From the NCBI GenBank assembly GCA_910588845.1, contig CAJURU010000014.1, positions 1-64,000 of the forward strand: a stretch of 64,000 nucleotides of DNA, in the 5' to 3' direction. The notes beneath the pieces were generated by a model that saw only the letters and a program-made list of their open reading frames with translations, did no database searches and was not told the DNA's origin. The translations under genes were made by a program, and so were the position numbers. This document shows positions 31,733 to 40,854 of this stretch, piece after piece. Position 1 is the first letter of the stretch. The number at the start of each line of letters is the position of its first letter. Origin of the DNA: an uncultured Lachnospiraceae bacterium (lineage in GTDB: Bacteria > Bacillota > Clostridia > Lachnospirales > Lachnospiraceae).

Positions 31733-33283
31733 TTGTATAGTATTGTATCAACGGCGATCGTCTGCGGTATTCGCAGTATCCTTGTCCAGGTAGAAGCAGA
31801 CGTTTGCGATGGTATGCCCACATTTGAGATGGTGGGCGTATTGTCTTCTGAGGTAAAAGAGGCAAAGGAGCGCATCCGCACGGCAATCCGCAACAGCGGT
31901 ATCCGCCTGGCGCCTAAGAGAATTACGGTAAATCTATATCCGGCCGATATCCGTAAGAGTGGGACAGTGTTTGACTTGCCGATTGCACTTGCTATCTTAT
32001 CGGCATATGGCAGAATTCCCAGGGAGTGTTTAGACGGCATCTTATTTGCGGGGGAAATCAGCTTAAATGGCGAAATCCGTCCAACTACAGGGATTCTGCC
32101 TATGGTGCTTGCCGCGCGGGAGGCTGGGAAACGAGTGGTCTGCGTCCCCAGGGAAAATATCAGGGAAGCGCAGGCTGTAAAGGGAATTGAAATCCTTGCG
32201 GGGGAAAATCTTAACCAGGTGATAAGACTGTTGGACAAGTTTCGGAAAGAACCTGAGAATTGCATTACAAGCGTCATCAATAATATAGAAGAAATGCGCG
32301 AAAATGCGCAAAACGCGGATTTCGACTTCGCGTCAATCCATGGGCAGAAGGTCCTGAAGCGTGCTTGTGAAATTGCTGCCAGCGGCAGACACAATATGCT
32401 GATGCTTGGTTCGCCGGGAGCAGGGAAGACGATGGCGGCACGCGCAGTTTCGACGATCCTTCCGCCGCTCACAGAGGAAGAAGCGTTAGAGCTTGCCAAG
32501 GTATATAGCGTTATGGGGATGTTTGGGCAGCGTGAGATGAATTTCAGGCAAAGACCCTACCGCAGCCCTCACCATACGATCAGCCTGGCGGGAATGGCGA
32601 GCGGCGGAACGGTGCCGAAGCCTGGGGAAATCAGTCTGGCGCATAAAGGGGTGCTGTTTTTGGACGAGCTGACAGAATTTAAAAAGCCGGTGCTGGAAGT
32701 GTTGCGCCAGCCTTTAGAAGAGAGGGAAATCCGACTGGTGAGAGGGAGCGGCACTTACTTTTACCCGGCAGATATTATGTTGATTGCGGCTATGAACCCT
32801 TGCAGCTGCGGTTATTTCCCGGACCGCAGCCGGTGTACGTGCTCTAAATCTATGATTGAGCGTCATCTCAGTAAGATTAGCCGTCCGCTTTTAGACCGCA
32901 TGGATATCTGTGTGGAAGTCAGCCGTCCGGCTTTACATGAACTTACGGCAAGGCAGCCGGAGGAGAGCTCCGCGCAGATCAGAAACCGGGTTGAGCAGGC
33001 TCAGCGGATTCAGCAGGAGCGTTTTTCTGGAAGCGGGATACTCTATAACAGCCAGATTCCTCCATCTGCTATGGAACAGTGGTGCGTGATGGAGAAGGAG
33101 GGGGCGGAGATTTTGCATGAAACGTTTGAAAAGATGGAAATGACAGCGCGCGGATATTACCGGGCGTTGCGTGTGGCGCGCACAATAGCGGATATGGAAG
33201 GCGCGCCGGAGATTGGACGCGCCCATATTTGTGAAAGCCTTTTATATCGCAGCCTTGACAGAAAGGTGTGGGATTGGGAATGA
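31733..33283 (+). CDS. comM: YifB/ComM-like Mg-chelatase-type AAA+ ATPase
   Basis: A 516-residue protein. The N-terminal domain (about 20-160) has the ComM pattern V-E-A-D-V-C-D-G-M-P-T-F-E-M-V-G, and the ATPase has Walker A G-S-P-G-A-G-K-T (about 225), Walker B L-F-L-D-E-L and a C-rich loop (N-P-C-S-C-G-Y). In naturally competent bacteria ComM is a branch-migration helicase that helps integrate incoming DNA. The TTG at 31733 with GGGAGGT upstream is used; the longer frame from 31691 has no such site. It overlaps dprA by 4 bases, which supports a role in DNA uptake or recombination. Confidence 0.9.
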   Translation: MYSIVSTAIVCGIRSILVQVEADVCDGMPTFEMVGVLSSEVKEAKERIRTAIRNSGIRLAPKRITVNLYPADIRKSGTVFDLPIALAILSAYGRIPRECLDGILFAGEISLNGEIRPTTGILPMVLAAREAGKRVVCVPRENIREAQAVKGIEILAGENLNQVIRLLDKFRKEPENCITSVINNIEEMRENAQNADFDFASIHGQKVLKRACEIAASGRHNMLMLGSPGAGKTMAARAVSTILPPLTEEEALELAKVYSVMGMFGQREMNFRQRPYRSPHHTISLAGMASGGTVPKPGEISLAHKGVLFLDELTEFKKPVLEVLRQPLEEREIRLVRGSGTYFYPADIMLIAAMNPCSCGYFPDRSRCTCSKSMIERHLSKISRPLLDRMDICVEVSRPALHELTARQPEESSAQIRNRVEQAQRIQQERFSGSGILYNSQIPPSAMEQWCVMEKEGAEILHETFEKMEMTARGYYRALRVARTIADMEGAPEIGRAHICESLLYRSLDRKVWDWE

Positions 33284-34398
33284 CGAAGATTCAGGGAGCG
33301 TATAATAAATATGAGTACTGGCTTGCCAGCATTGTGTCGCTTTCCGGCAGGAAGAAAATCTTTTTGGGGGAGATGTTCTCAGAGGCAGAAGAGGTATATC
33401 GTGCACGTCAGGAGAGTTTAGAGAGGATCACGATTCTGACAGAACGGGAAATAGCAGAAATCAAAGCTGCGCAGGGCAGGACGGAAGAGGAAATAGAAGA
33501 GGAATTGTCATATTGTGCGCAGAGAGGGATAAATCTTACTGTGTGGCGTGAGGAAACTTACCCGTTGCGGCTGAGGGATATTTATAATCCGCCCTATGGT
33601 CTGTTTTACTGTGGGCGGCTTCCTGTTTGGGAGAAGAAATCGGTCGGTATTGTGGGCGCCAGAAATTGTACATATTATGGAAAATCTGCGGCGGAACAGA
33701 TTGGACAGGAGTTAGCAGCAGCCGGAATTGTTGTGGTCAGCGGTATGGCAGCCGGAATTGATGGGGCGGCCCAGCGTGGAGCGCTGCGCGGTGGGGGCAG
33801 CACATACGGCGTGCTGGGCTGTGGTGTGGATGTCTGTTATCCTGCTGGGAATCGGGAGTTATATCGACAGCTTATCGAGAAGGGAGGAGTGATTTCGGAG
33901 TATCCGCCGCATACGCGGCCGCTCGCCCTGAATTTTCCCCAGCGCAACCGAATTATCAGCGGATTGTCGGATGTCGTGTTGGTTGTGGAGGCAAAATATA
34001 AAAGCGGTTCGCTGATTACAGCAGACTTTGCCTTAGAGCAGGGGAGGGATGTTTATGCATTGCCAGGACGCATTTCAGATGTCTCCAGCCAGGGGACAAA
34101 CCGCTTGATACAACAGGGAGCAGGCGTCTTTTTGAGCATGGAAGATTTTTTGAAAGAAATGCATATTTTTTCAAAAACGGAAGAGAATTCATGCAGAAAG
34201 AAAAAATTATCCCTTGAAAATTTAGAGAGGTTGGTGTATAGTTGTCTCGGTTTGACCCCCAAAAGCCTCGAAGAAATCTTGACAGAAACGGAGTTGGGAT
34301 TGGGGGAATTGATGGTAGCGTTAGAAACACTGCGCGGGCTGGGCATTGTTTCTGAGGTTTATAAAAACTATTATGTCCGTTCTGATGGTTTTGTATAG
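33280..34398 (+). CDS. dprA: DNA processing protein DprA
   Basis: About 372 residues. The Rossmann-like DprA core has V-G-I-V-G-A-R-N-C-T, V-V-S-G-M-A-A-G-I-D, the G-V-L-G-C-G-V-D-V-C-Y-P-A-G-N segment and F-P-Q-R-N-R-I-I-S-G-L-S; the C-terminus is a small winged helix. DprA loads RecA on incoming single-stranded DNA. ATG 33280 overlaps the comM stop as ATGA; a GTG at 33268 is possible. Next to topA, as in many Firmicutes. Confidence 0.92.
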   Translation: MTKIQGAYNKYEYWLASIVSLSGRKKIFLGEMFSEAEEVYRARQESLERITILTEREIAEIKAAQGRTEEEIEEELSYCAQRGINLTVWREETYPLRLRDIYNPPYGLFYCGRLPVWEKKSVGIVGARNCTYYGKSAAEQIGQELAAAGIVVVSGMAAGIDGAAQRGALRGGGSTYGVLGCGVDVCYPAGNRELYRQLIEKGGVISEYPPHTRPLALNFPQRNRIISGLSDVVLVVEAKYKSGSLITADFALEQGRDVYALPGRISDVSSQGTNRLIQQGAGVFLSMEDFLKEMHIFSKTEENSCRKKKLSLENLERLVYSCLGLTPKSLEEILTETELGLGELMVALETLRGLGIVSEVYKNYYVRSDGFV

Positions 34399-34501
34399 AG
34401 TATGGCCGCACGATTTTCTGCGACGGCTTTTCCGGAAACCGGACATACAGGGAATTTGTGCGGACTTGTCCGCTTGATGATGAATAGAGAGGAGCAGACA
34501 G

Positions 34502-36586
34502 ATGGCGAAGTATCTGGTAATTGTGGAATCACCGGCAAAGGTGAAGACGATCAAAAAATTTTTAGGTAAAAATTATGAGGTTGTGGCGTCAAACGGACAT
34601 GTGCGCGACTTGCCGAAAAGCCAGCTTGGCATAGATGTTGAACATGACTATGAGCCGAAATATATCACAATCCGCGGCAAAGGAGATATTCTTGCCAACC
34701 TTAGAAAAGAGGTTAAGAAAGCGGATAAAGTATATCTGGCGACGGACCCTGACCGCGAGGGGGAAGCAATTTCCTGGCATTTGTCAAAAGCCTTAAAGCT
34801 GGAAGATAAGAAAGTTTGTCGGATCAGCTTCAACGAAATCACGAAGAACGCAGTTAAGGCTTCCTTAAAGCAGGCGCGCAACATAGACTTGAATCTTGTG
34901 GATGCCCAGCAGACCAGGCGTATGCTGGACCGTATGGTTGGTTACCGCATCAGCCCGGTATTGTGGGCGAAAGTAAAACGGGGATTGAGCGCCGGACGTG
35001 TGCAGTCTGTGGCTCTGCGCATTATTTGTGACAGGGAGGAAGAAGTCAACGCATTTATCCCCGAAGAGTATTGGACCTTGGATGCCAAGTTCGCCATCCC
35101 GGGCGAGAAGAAACTGCTTGACGCCAAGTTCTACGGCGATGAAAAGGGAAAGATAACTATAAGCTCCAGGCAGGAGTTAGACGATATATTGCAAAATCTG
35201 GAAAAGGAAAAATATCAGGTACTGGATGTAAAGAAAGGCAATCGGGTCAAGAAAGCGCCTCTGCCGTTTACGACCAGTACTCTTCAGCAGGAGGCTGCAA
35301 AACGGTTGAATTTTTCTACTCAAAAGACAATGCGGCTGGCGCAGCAGCTCTATGAAGGCGTCGACATTAAAGGGCAGGGAACAGTGGGCGTCATTACTTA
35401 CCTGAGAACAGATTCTGTGCGTATTTCTGAGGAAGCGGACGCAGCTGCCAGAGAGTATATTCATTCCGCCTATGGTGAGAATTACGCGGCGGCGGCCGGT
35501 GTGAATAAAAAGAGCAACCAGAAGATCCAGGATGCCCACGAGGCTATCCGCCCGTCTGACATTACAAGGACGCCGGCGCAAATCAAGGAATCTCTGAGCC
35601 GTGACCAATTTCGTTTATATCAGCTGATTTGGAACCGATTTACAGCAAGCCGTATGTCGAACGCGGAGTATGAGACAACTTCCGTCAAAATTGGGGCTGG
35701 AAAATATCGTTTCCATGTATCCGCTTCCAAAATTATTTTTGAAGGCTTTTTGTCTGTATACACGAGTGAAGATGACGAAAAGAGCGAGAATAACGTCCTG
35801 CTAAAGTCGATTGATACTGACACAAAGCTGGAAATAAAAGAGATGAATGAGAAACAGCATTTTACTCAGCCGCCGGCGCATTTTACAGAAGCTTCCCTGG
35901 TAAAAACGTTGGAAGAGCTCGGCATCGGGCGTCCCAGCACCTATGCGCCGACAATTACAACGCTGCTTGCCAGACGGTACTTGACAAAGGAAAATCGAAA
36001 CTTGTACGTGACAGAACTTGGCGAGATCGTCAACTCTATCATGAAAGAGGCGTTTTCTACGATCGTGGATGAGCAGTTCACAGCCAATATGGAATCCCTG
36101 CTGGATAAAGTGGCGGAGGGGAATGTCGACTGGAAGACGGTTGTGAGGAATTTTTATCCTGACTTGGATGAAGCGGTACAGGTTGCCGAGAAAGAACTGG
36201 AAAAGGTGGAAATACATGACGAGGTTACGGATGTCGTCTGTGATTTGTGCGGCCGCAACATGGTTATAAAATATGGGCCGCACGGCAGATTCCTTGCATG
36301 TCCAGGGTTCCCGGAATGCCGTAATACGAAGCCTTATCTCGAAAAAATTGGCGTAGATTGTCCTAAATGCGGGAAGGAAGTCGTTTTGCGCAAGACCAAA
36401 AAAGGCAGGAAATATTATGGATGCGAGGACAATCCAGACTGTGATTTCATGTCGTGGCAGCGGCCGTCTAAGGAGAGATGTCCCCAATGCGGCGGCTATA
36501 TGGTGGAAAAAGGCAATAAGCTGGTATGTGCAGACAATCAGTGCGGGTTTGTCAAGGAGAAGAAAAAAGACCAAGGGAACCAATAA
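34502..36586 (+). CDS. topA: DNA topoisomerase I
   Basis: A 694-residue type IA topoisomerase that relaxes negative supercoils. Toprim domain at the N-terminus (V-I-V-E-S-P-A-K-V-K-T-I, D-P-D-R-E-G-E), active-site Tyr in G-V-I-T-Y-L-R-T-D-S (about 300), P-S-T-Y-A-P-T-I near 480, and three C-terminal four-cysteine zinc ribbons (C-D-L-C-G, C-P-K-C-G, C-P-Q-C-G). Gene order dprA-topA-codY-flagella is shared, with small changes, with B. subtilis. Confidence 0.96.
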   Translation: MAKYLVIVESPAKVKTIKKFLGKNYEVVASNGHVRDLPKSQLGIDVEHDYEPKYITIRGKGDILANLRKEVKKADKVYLATDPDREGEAISWHLSKALKLEDKKVCRISFNEITKNAVKASLKQARNIDLNLVDAQQTRRMLDRMVGYRISPVLWAKVKRGLSAGRVQSVALRIICDREEEVNAFIPEEYWTLDAKFAIPGEKKLLDAKFYGDEKGKITISSRQELDDILQNLEKEKYQVLDVKKGNRVKKAPLPFTTSTLQQEAAKRLNFSTQKTMRLAQQLYEGVDIKGQGTVGVITYLRTDSVRISEEADAAAREYIHSAYGENYAAAAGVNKKSNQKIQDAHEAIRPSDITRTPAQIKESLSRDQFRLYQLIWNRFTASRMSNAEYETTSVKIGAGKYRFHVSASKIIFEGFLSVYTSEDDEKSENNVLLKSIDTDTKLEIKEMNEKQHFTQPPAHFTEASLVKTLEELGIGRPSTYAPTITTLLARRYLTKENRNLYVTELGEIVNSIMKEAFSTIVDEQFTANMESLLDKVAEGNVDWKTVVRNFYPDLDEAVQVAEKELEKVEIHDEVTDVVCDLCGRNMVIKYGPHGRFLACPGFPECRNTKPYLEKIGVDCPKCGKEVVLRKTKKGRKYYGCEDNPDCDFMSWQRPSKERCPQCGGYMVEKGNKLVCADNQCGFVKEKKKDQGNQ

Positions 36587-36593
36587 TTGGTGA

Positions 36594-36608
36594 AAAACAC
36601 AGAAAATT
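36594..36608 (+). promoter_or_regulatory. Possible CodY box upstream of codY
   Basis: AAAACACAGAAAATT matches the CodY consensus AATTTTCWGAAAATT at 11 of 15 positions, with the right half intact. It lies just upstream of the codY -35 box, so autoregulation is possible. Confidence 0.3.
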
Positions 36609-36609
36609 G

Positions 36610-36638
36610 TTGTTTTTTAAAGATAAATATGTTATACT
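36610..36638 (+). promoter_or_regulatory. Promoter of codY
   Basis: TTGTTT (36610-36615), a 17-base spacer and TATACT (36633-36638). Confidence 0.55.
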
Positions 36639-36696
36639 CATAAAGAATTTGCAGGAGTGATGGGGGAATGATAATTTTTAGTCAGGAGGTATCTCA

Positions 36697-37485
36697 ATGA
36701 GTGTCCAGTTATTAGACAAGACAAGGAAGATTAATAAGCTGCTTCACAATAATAATTCTTCAAAGGTTGTCTTTAACGATATTTGTGAGGTTCTGACTGA
36801 AATTTTATGTTCTAACATTCTTGTAATCAGCAAGAAGGGAAAGCTTCTGGGAATCGGCAAGACCAGGCAGACGGCAGAGATTAAGGAATTGATTTCAGGC
36901 AATGTTGGTGGGTTCATTGATCCATTGCTGAATGAGCGGCTTTTAGGTATCCTTTCTACGAAGGAGAACGTCAATCTGGAAACTTTAGGGTTTGTCTCTG
37001 ACGATGTGCATAATTACCAAGCCATTATCACGCCTATTGATATTGCCGGCGAGCGGTTGGGAACGCTGTTTGTCTATCGTTTGGAAGAACAGTATGATAT
37101 TGACGATATCATACTAAGCGAGTATGGCACTACCGTTGTCGGGTTGGAGATGATGCGTTCGGTCAATGAGGAGAATGCGGAGGAGAACCGTAAAGTACAG
37201 GTTGTGAAATCGGCCATTAGTACGTTGTCCTTTTCGGAACTGGAGGCAGTTACCCATATTTTTGAAGAGTTAGACGGCAAGGAAGGTATTTTAGTTGCCA
37301 GCAAAATTGCCGACCGCGTAGGGATAACGCGAAGCGTTATTGTCAATGCACTGCGCAAGTTTGAGAGCGCGGGGGTGATTGAGTCCCGTTCTTCCGGTAT
37401 GAAGGGCACATACATAAAGGTGCTGAATGACGTGGTGTTTGAAGAAGTAGAGAAATTAAAAAAAGAACATATGAAGGTTAATTGA
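36697..37485 (+). CDS. codY: GTP-sensing global regulator CodY
   Basis: A 262-residue dimeric repressor that binds branched-chain amino acids (GAF domain, about 1-150) and GTP, and binds DNA through a C-terminal winged helix (G-I-T-R-S-V-I-V-N-A-L-R-K-F-E-S-A-G, about 209-226). N-terminal L-L-D-K-T-R-K-I-N and the F-x-D-I-C-E-V-L segment are typical. It is active in rich conditions and in B. subtilis represses motility genes. Here it sits directly upstream of the fla/che operon. AGGAGG precedes the ATG. Confidence 0.96.
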   Translation: MSVQLLDKTRKINKLLHNNNSSKVVFNDICEVLTEILCSNILVISKKGKLLGIGKTRQTAEIKELISGNVGGFIDPLLNERLLGILSTKENVNLETLGFVSDDVHNYQAIITPIDIAGERLGTLFVYRLEEQYDIDDIILSEYGTTVVGLEMMRSVNEENAEENRKVQVVKSAISTLSFSELEAVTHIFEELDGKEGILVASKIADRVGITRSVIVNALRKFESAGVIESRSSGMKGTYIKVLNDVVFEEVEKLKKEHMKVN

Positions 37486-37920
37486 ATATAGAATAGCTAC
37501 TTATCTATATGGAAAAAGTTATATTTGGGAAACAGCTGAACGGATTCGGCGTTGGAGAGAAAATGGAATTTGCAAAAAAGTTGCAGATTCCTTTTTTGCC
37601 GATTTGTTACTGTTCTGAACCTTATGGGTACGGAATGGGCAAGCTCGTTGTAATCACATGGCATATCTGGCAGGACATGGACATATACTTGGAAAAAAGC
37701 CCCATGGGAAGCCGTGGATGATTAATCCCAGGTATTTCCTTTGCCAGTATGCGGATACCATGTATTTGTGCCTGTTTCGACGGCAAAGCACAATATCATG
37801 TAAAATATACAAAGAAAATACAAAAAAATACTTGCAATAATGGGGCGATTGCGATAATCTATAATAAGATTGATTCATTATGTGGAAAAAGGAAAATCGA
37901 GAGAGGAAAGGAGCAATATT
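37486..37920 (+). other. Gene-free leader region between codY and flgB
   Basis: A 435-base gap. It holds a 9-bp stem GCAAAAAAG/CTTTTTTGC (37572-37599), a possible codY end, and a promoter close to flgB. Short frames (37509-37721, 37658-37840) lack ribosome sites and recognisable sequence. I see no c-di-GMP riboswitch motif. The length suggests room for regulatory sites of the operon, none identified. Confidence 0.5.
37832..37860 (+). promoter_or_regulatory. Candidate promoter of the fla/che operon
   Basis: TTGCAA (37832-37837), a 17-base spacer and TAATCT (37855-37860), about 60 bases upstream of flgB. A second -10-like TATAAT overlaps at 37860-37865. Confidence 0.45.
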
Positions 37921-38310
37921 ATGTTGGCCAGTGGGATATACGATTACATTGATGTGTTGAATAAGGGAGCAAATGCGGCTTGGCTGCGTGAAACTGCTAT
38001 CAGTAACAATATTGCGAATGGAGATACGCCTGGTTATAAACGGCAGGATGTTGATTTTGAAGGGATTCTTGAACAGGAGCTGGGAAAATCCAAGTATGTA
38101 TCATTAGACAAGAAGGTAAAAAATTTGCATATGGATCATTTGAATGCGTCGATTTATACCGATGCGCCCAATTATTCCTACCGCTTGGACAAGAATAATG
38201 TAGACCCAGAGCAGGAATATGCGGAGTTGGCTTCCGTCAGGATTAAGTACAATGGCCTGATTGACAGTATGTCGAAGGAATTTGCCAGGATAAAGAGTGT
38301 GATTAAGTAA
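37921..38310 (+). CDS. flgB: Flagellar basal-body rod protein FlgB
   Basis: About 129 residues forming the proximal rod. The N-terminal axial-protein motif reads R-E-T-A-I-S-N-N-I-A-N-G-D-T-P-G-Y-K-R. First gene of the operon; ATG 37921 has AAAGGAG upstream, which rules out the longer frame from 37870. Confidence 0.93.
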   Translation: MLASGIYDYIDVLNKGANAAWLRETAISNNIANGDTPGYKRQDVDFEGILEQELGKSKYVSLDKKVKNLHMDHLNASIYTDAPNYSYRLDKNNVDPEQEYAELASVRIKYNGLIDSMSKEFARIKSVIK

Positions 38311-38375
38311 GGGATGTTTTGAGATATTGAAGGGAAAATGACGCCAGAAATGGCGGAAAAGATGGAGGTAACGGT

Positions 38376-38816
38376 ATGTCATTGTTTCAATCATTTAACA
38401 TTAACACATCTGGTCTTACCGCACAGCGGTTTCGGATGGACGTGATTTCTGAGAATGTTGCAAATGTTACGACGACCAGAACGGAAGATGGAACACCTTA
38501 TACGAGGAAGATTGTAACGTTTCAGGAGAAACGGACGACCCCTTTCAGCAGGGTTTTGGAAGATACCAGGGAGGCTTTTTTGGGAAACGGCGTAAAAGTA
38601 AGCCGTGTGTCGGATGATACGGAGAGCGATTATATTATGAAATATGAACCCTCCCACCCGGACGCAGACGAAAACGGATATGTGTCTTACCCAAATGTAA
38701 ATATTATTACCGAGATGACAAATATGATAGATGCCAGCCGTGCTTATGAAGCGAACCTTACGGCGTTTGAGACCAGTAAGGCGATAGCTTTGAAAGGGTT
38801 AGAGCTTGGCAAATAG
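38376..38816 (+). CDS. flgC: Flagellar basal-body rod protein FlgC
   Basis: A 146-residue rod protein. The N-terminal motif is L-T-A-Q-R-F-R-M-D-V-I-S-E-N-V-A-N-V; the C-terminal helix reads N-M-I-D-A-S-R-A-Y-E-A-N. A ribosome site GGAGG lies upstream. The 65-base gap after flgB shows no signal. Confidence 0.94.
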   Translation: MSLFQSFNINTSGLTAQRFRMDVISENVANVTTTRTEDGTPYTRKIVTFQEKRTTPFSRVLEDTREAFLGNGVKVSRVSDDTESDYIMKYEPSHPDADENGYVSYPNVNIITEMTNMIDASRAYEANLTAFETSKAIALKGLELGK

Positions 38817-38836
38817 AATACAGGGAGGCTTTATAA

Positions 38837-39148
38837 ATGGATATTTCAGCATTAAATAATGTAGTTCCAAGCTATCTCACAGATGTTGCGAATTCTGCCA
38901 GTCAGGTCGATAGACAGGATAAAGAGTTTAGCGGTATTTTACAGTCTATGATGAATATGGTAAATGAGGCCAATGATGCGCATAACCAGGCGGAATCGGC
39001 GCAGATGCAGTTTGAACTTGGCTATGCAACGAATACGCATGAATTGAATGCAGCGCAGGAGAAAGCTGATATTGCCCTCAACTATACAATCACTGTCAGG
39101 GACAGGATGTTGGAAGCTTACAAAGAGATAATGAACATGCAAGTTTAA
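38837..39148 (+). CDS. fliE: Flagellar hook-basal body protein FliE
   Basis: A 103-residue protein that joins the MS ring to the rod. The C-terminal half has A-D-I-A-L-N-Y-T-I-T-V-R-D-R-M-L-E-A-Y-K, the conserved FliE end. Order flgB-flgC-fliE is standard. Confidence 0.94.
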   Translation: MDISALNNVVPSYLTDVANSASQVDRQDKEFSGILQSMMNMVNEANDAHNQAESAQMQFELGYATNTHELNAAQEKADIALNYTITVRDRMLEAYKEIMNMQV

Positions 39149-39242
39149 TTTCGGAGTGAAGGGAAGTTGAGAGGTGCGTTATAGAATTTGCCAAGAACAC
39201 CTCGCTCAATTTTGCGGAGAATAAATTTGGTAGGAGATGCAC

Positions 39243-40853
39243 ATGCAGGAGAGATTAAGAAACATACCCAAACAATTATTGGAATGGTGGAATAAGTTTT
39301 CAGTAAAACAAAAGACGTTGATAGCCAGCATTTTCCTTGTGGTTATAATCGGTTTGGTGATTGTAGCTAGAGTGTTGACTACCCCTACGATGGTGCCAGT
39401 CAGAACTTGTGAGAATACGAAAGAAGCAGCAGAGGTTAAACAGCTTTTAGAAGGGGAAAGTATTGATTATGATGTTTCCAGCGATGGATTAAGCTTTTCC
39501 GTGAAGTCGCAGGACGAGGCTAACGCAGCAATCCTGCTTGGACAGAATGGGATTCCTGCTTCTGGATATGACATTAACAATGTTTTTGAAGGTGGTTTCA
39601 GTACCACAGAGGCGGATAAGGCGAAGAAATACCAGCTTTATCTGGAAGACAGGTTGGCGCAGCAGTTACAGATGTTAGATATGGTGGACGAGGCGAGCGT
39701 TAAGCTCAGTATGCCGGTAGATGACGGTACAGTATTGGCGTTAGAGGAAGATACATATGCGGCAGTCAGGCTTTCTCTCAATGGGGAGATGGATGAAGAT
39801 CAGGCGAGCGGTCTGGCAAAATGGATTGCCACAGCAGTCGGCAACAAAGGCACAGATGATGTTTCTATTATGGACAGCGCGGGCAATATGCTGTTCCTTG
39901 GCGGAGATACTTCAACAACAATTGGGGCGGCGAGTGGACAACTTTCTTATAAGACCAAGGCTGAGAACATGGTAAAAGGCCAGGTGAAAGATGTGATATT
40001 GGGAACCGGCGTCTATGACAGTGCTTCTGTAGGCCTGAATCTTAATATTAGTTTTGACGAGACTGAGGAGACGGATAACAATTATTATACAGAGAATGGC
40101 GCGGAGCATGGCCCGGTATCAAGCGAGAGCATTTACGAGAAAGAGGCGACAGGCGGAGAGGGCGGTACGCCTGGAACAGATACCAACAATGGTGACGATA
40201 CCACATATGTGTTACCGGATGGCGCAAGCAGTAGTGAGACGATTTCCGATACCGACAGACAGTACAACACCAGTCAGCGTGTTACCACAAGAAAAGGCGG
40301 AGTTGGCGATATTGATTATGATAATTCTTCTATTACGGTAGTGGCGAATCAGAATCGTTATTACAGCGAGGCGGCGCTGCGTGCGAGCGGAGAACTGGAT
40401 AACATGTCGTTTGATGAATTTGTAGCGCAAAACCGTGATAAGGTTAAACTTGATGTCGATCAGGATTTTGTACAGATGGTGTCAAAGGCGACCGGGTTTT
40501 CCGAAGACAATATTGTGATTGTGGCATATGAAGTACCATTCTTTGAATACGACAGCGGTGGAAGTCAGAACTTCATGGATTACCTTCCGATTATAATAGC
40601 AGTTATTCTTATGCTGATGTTAGGTTATGTAGTATTCCGCAGCACAAGAAAAGAACAGATACTAGTGGAGGAGGAACCGGAACTTTCTGTGGAATCCCTG
40701 CTGGCATCTACCAAAGAGGCAGAAGATTCGCTGGAGGACATTGGATTTTCCGAGAAGTCTGAGACGCGTGTTCTGATAGAGAAATTTGTAGATGAAAACC
40801 CAGAGGCGGTGGCATCGCTGCTTAGAAACTGGTTAAACGAGGAGTGGAACTAA
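39243..40853 (+). CDS. fliF: Flagellar MS-ring protein FliF
   Basis: A 536-residue protein with two membrane helices (about 24-45 and 443-463), ring-building motifs between them (G-Y-D-I-N-N-V-F-E-G-G-F, L-E-D-R-L-A-Q-Q-L) and a cytoplasmic C-terminus that binds FliG (V-D-E-N-P-E-A-V-A-S-L-L-R-N-W-L). Residues about 285-330 form a Gly/Thr/Asp-rich insertion. ATG 39243 is preferred to ATG 39237, as TAGGAG is at 39231-39236. Confidence 0.94.
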   Translation: MQERLRNIPKQLLEWWNKFSVKQKTLIASIFLVVIIGLVIVARVLTTPTMVPVRTCENTKEAAEVKQLLEGESIDYDVSSDGLSFSVKSQDEANAAILLGQNGIPASGYDINNVFEGGFSTTEADKAKKYQLYLEDRLAQQLQMLDMVDEASVKLSMPVDDGTVLALEEDTYAAVRLSLNGEMDEDQASGLAKWIATAVGNKGTDDVSIMDSAGNMLFLGGDTSTTIGAASGQLSYKTKAENMVKGQVKDVILGTGVYDSASVGLNLNISFDETEETDNNYYTENGAEHGPVSSESIYEKEATGGEGGTPGTDTNNGDDTTYVLPDGASSSETISDTDRQYNTSQRVTTRKGGVGDIDYDNSSITVVANQNRYYSEAALRASGELDNMSFDEFVAQNRDKVKLDVDQDFVQMVSKATGFSEDNIVIVAYEVPFFEYDSGGSQNFMDYLPIIIAVILMLMLGYVVFRSTRKEQILVEEEPELSVESLLASTKEAEDSLEDIGFSEKSETRVLIEKFVDENPEAVASLLRNWLNEEWN

Positions 40854-40854
40854 G

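Noticed and set aside
31288..32499. Minus-strand frame of 403 codons
   Set aside because: It runs antisense across sigK and comM, both strongly conserved, and shows no protein family signature.
37509..37721. Short frame between codY and flgB as a small gene
   Set aside because: No ribosome site and no family resemblance; judged non-coding.
37486..37920. c-di-GMP riboswitch ahead of the flagellar operon
   Set aside because: The conserved GEMM-I and GEMM-II sequence blocks are not found.
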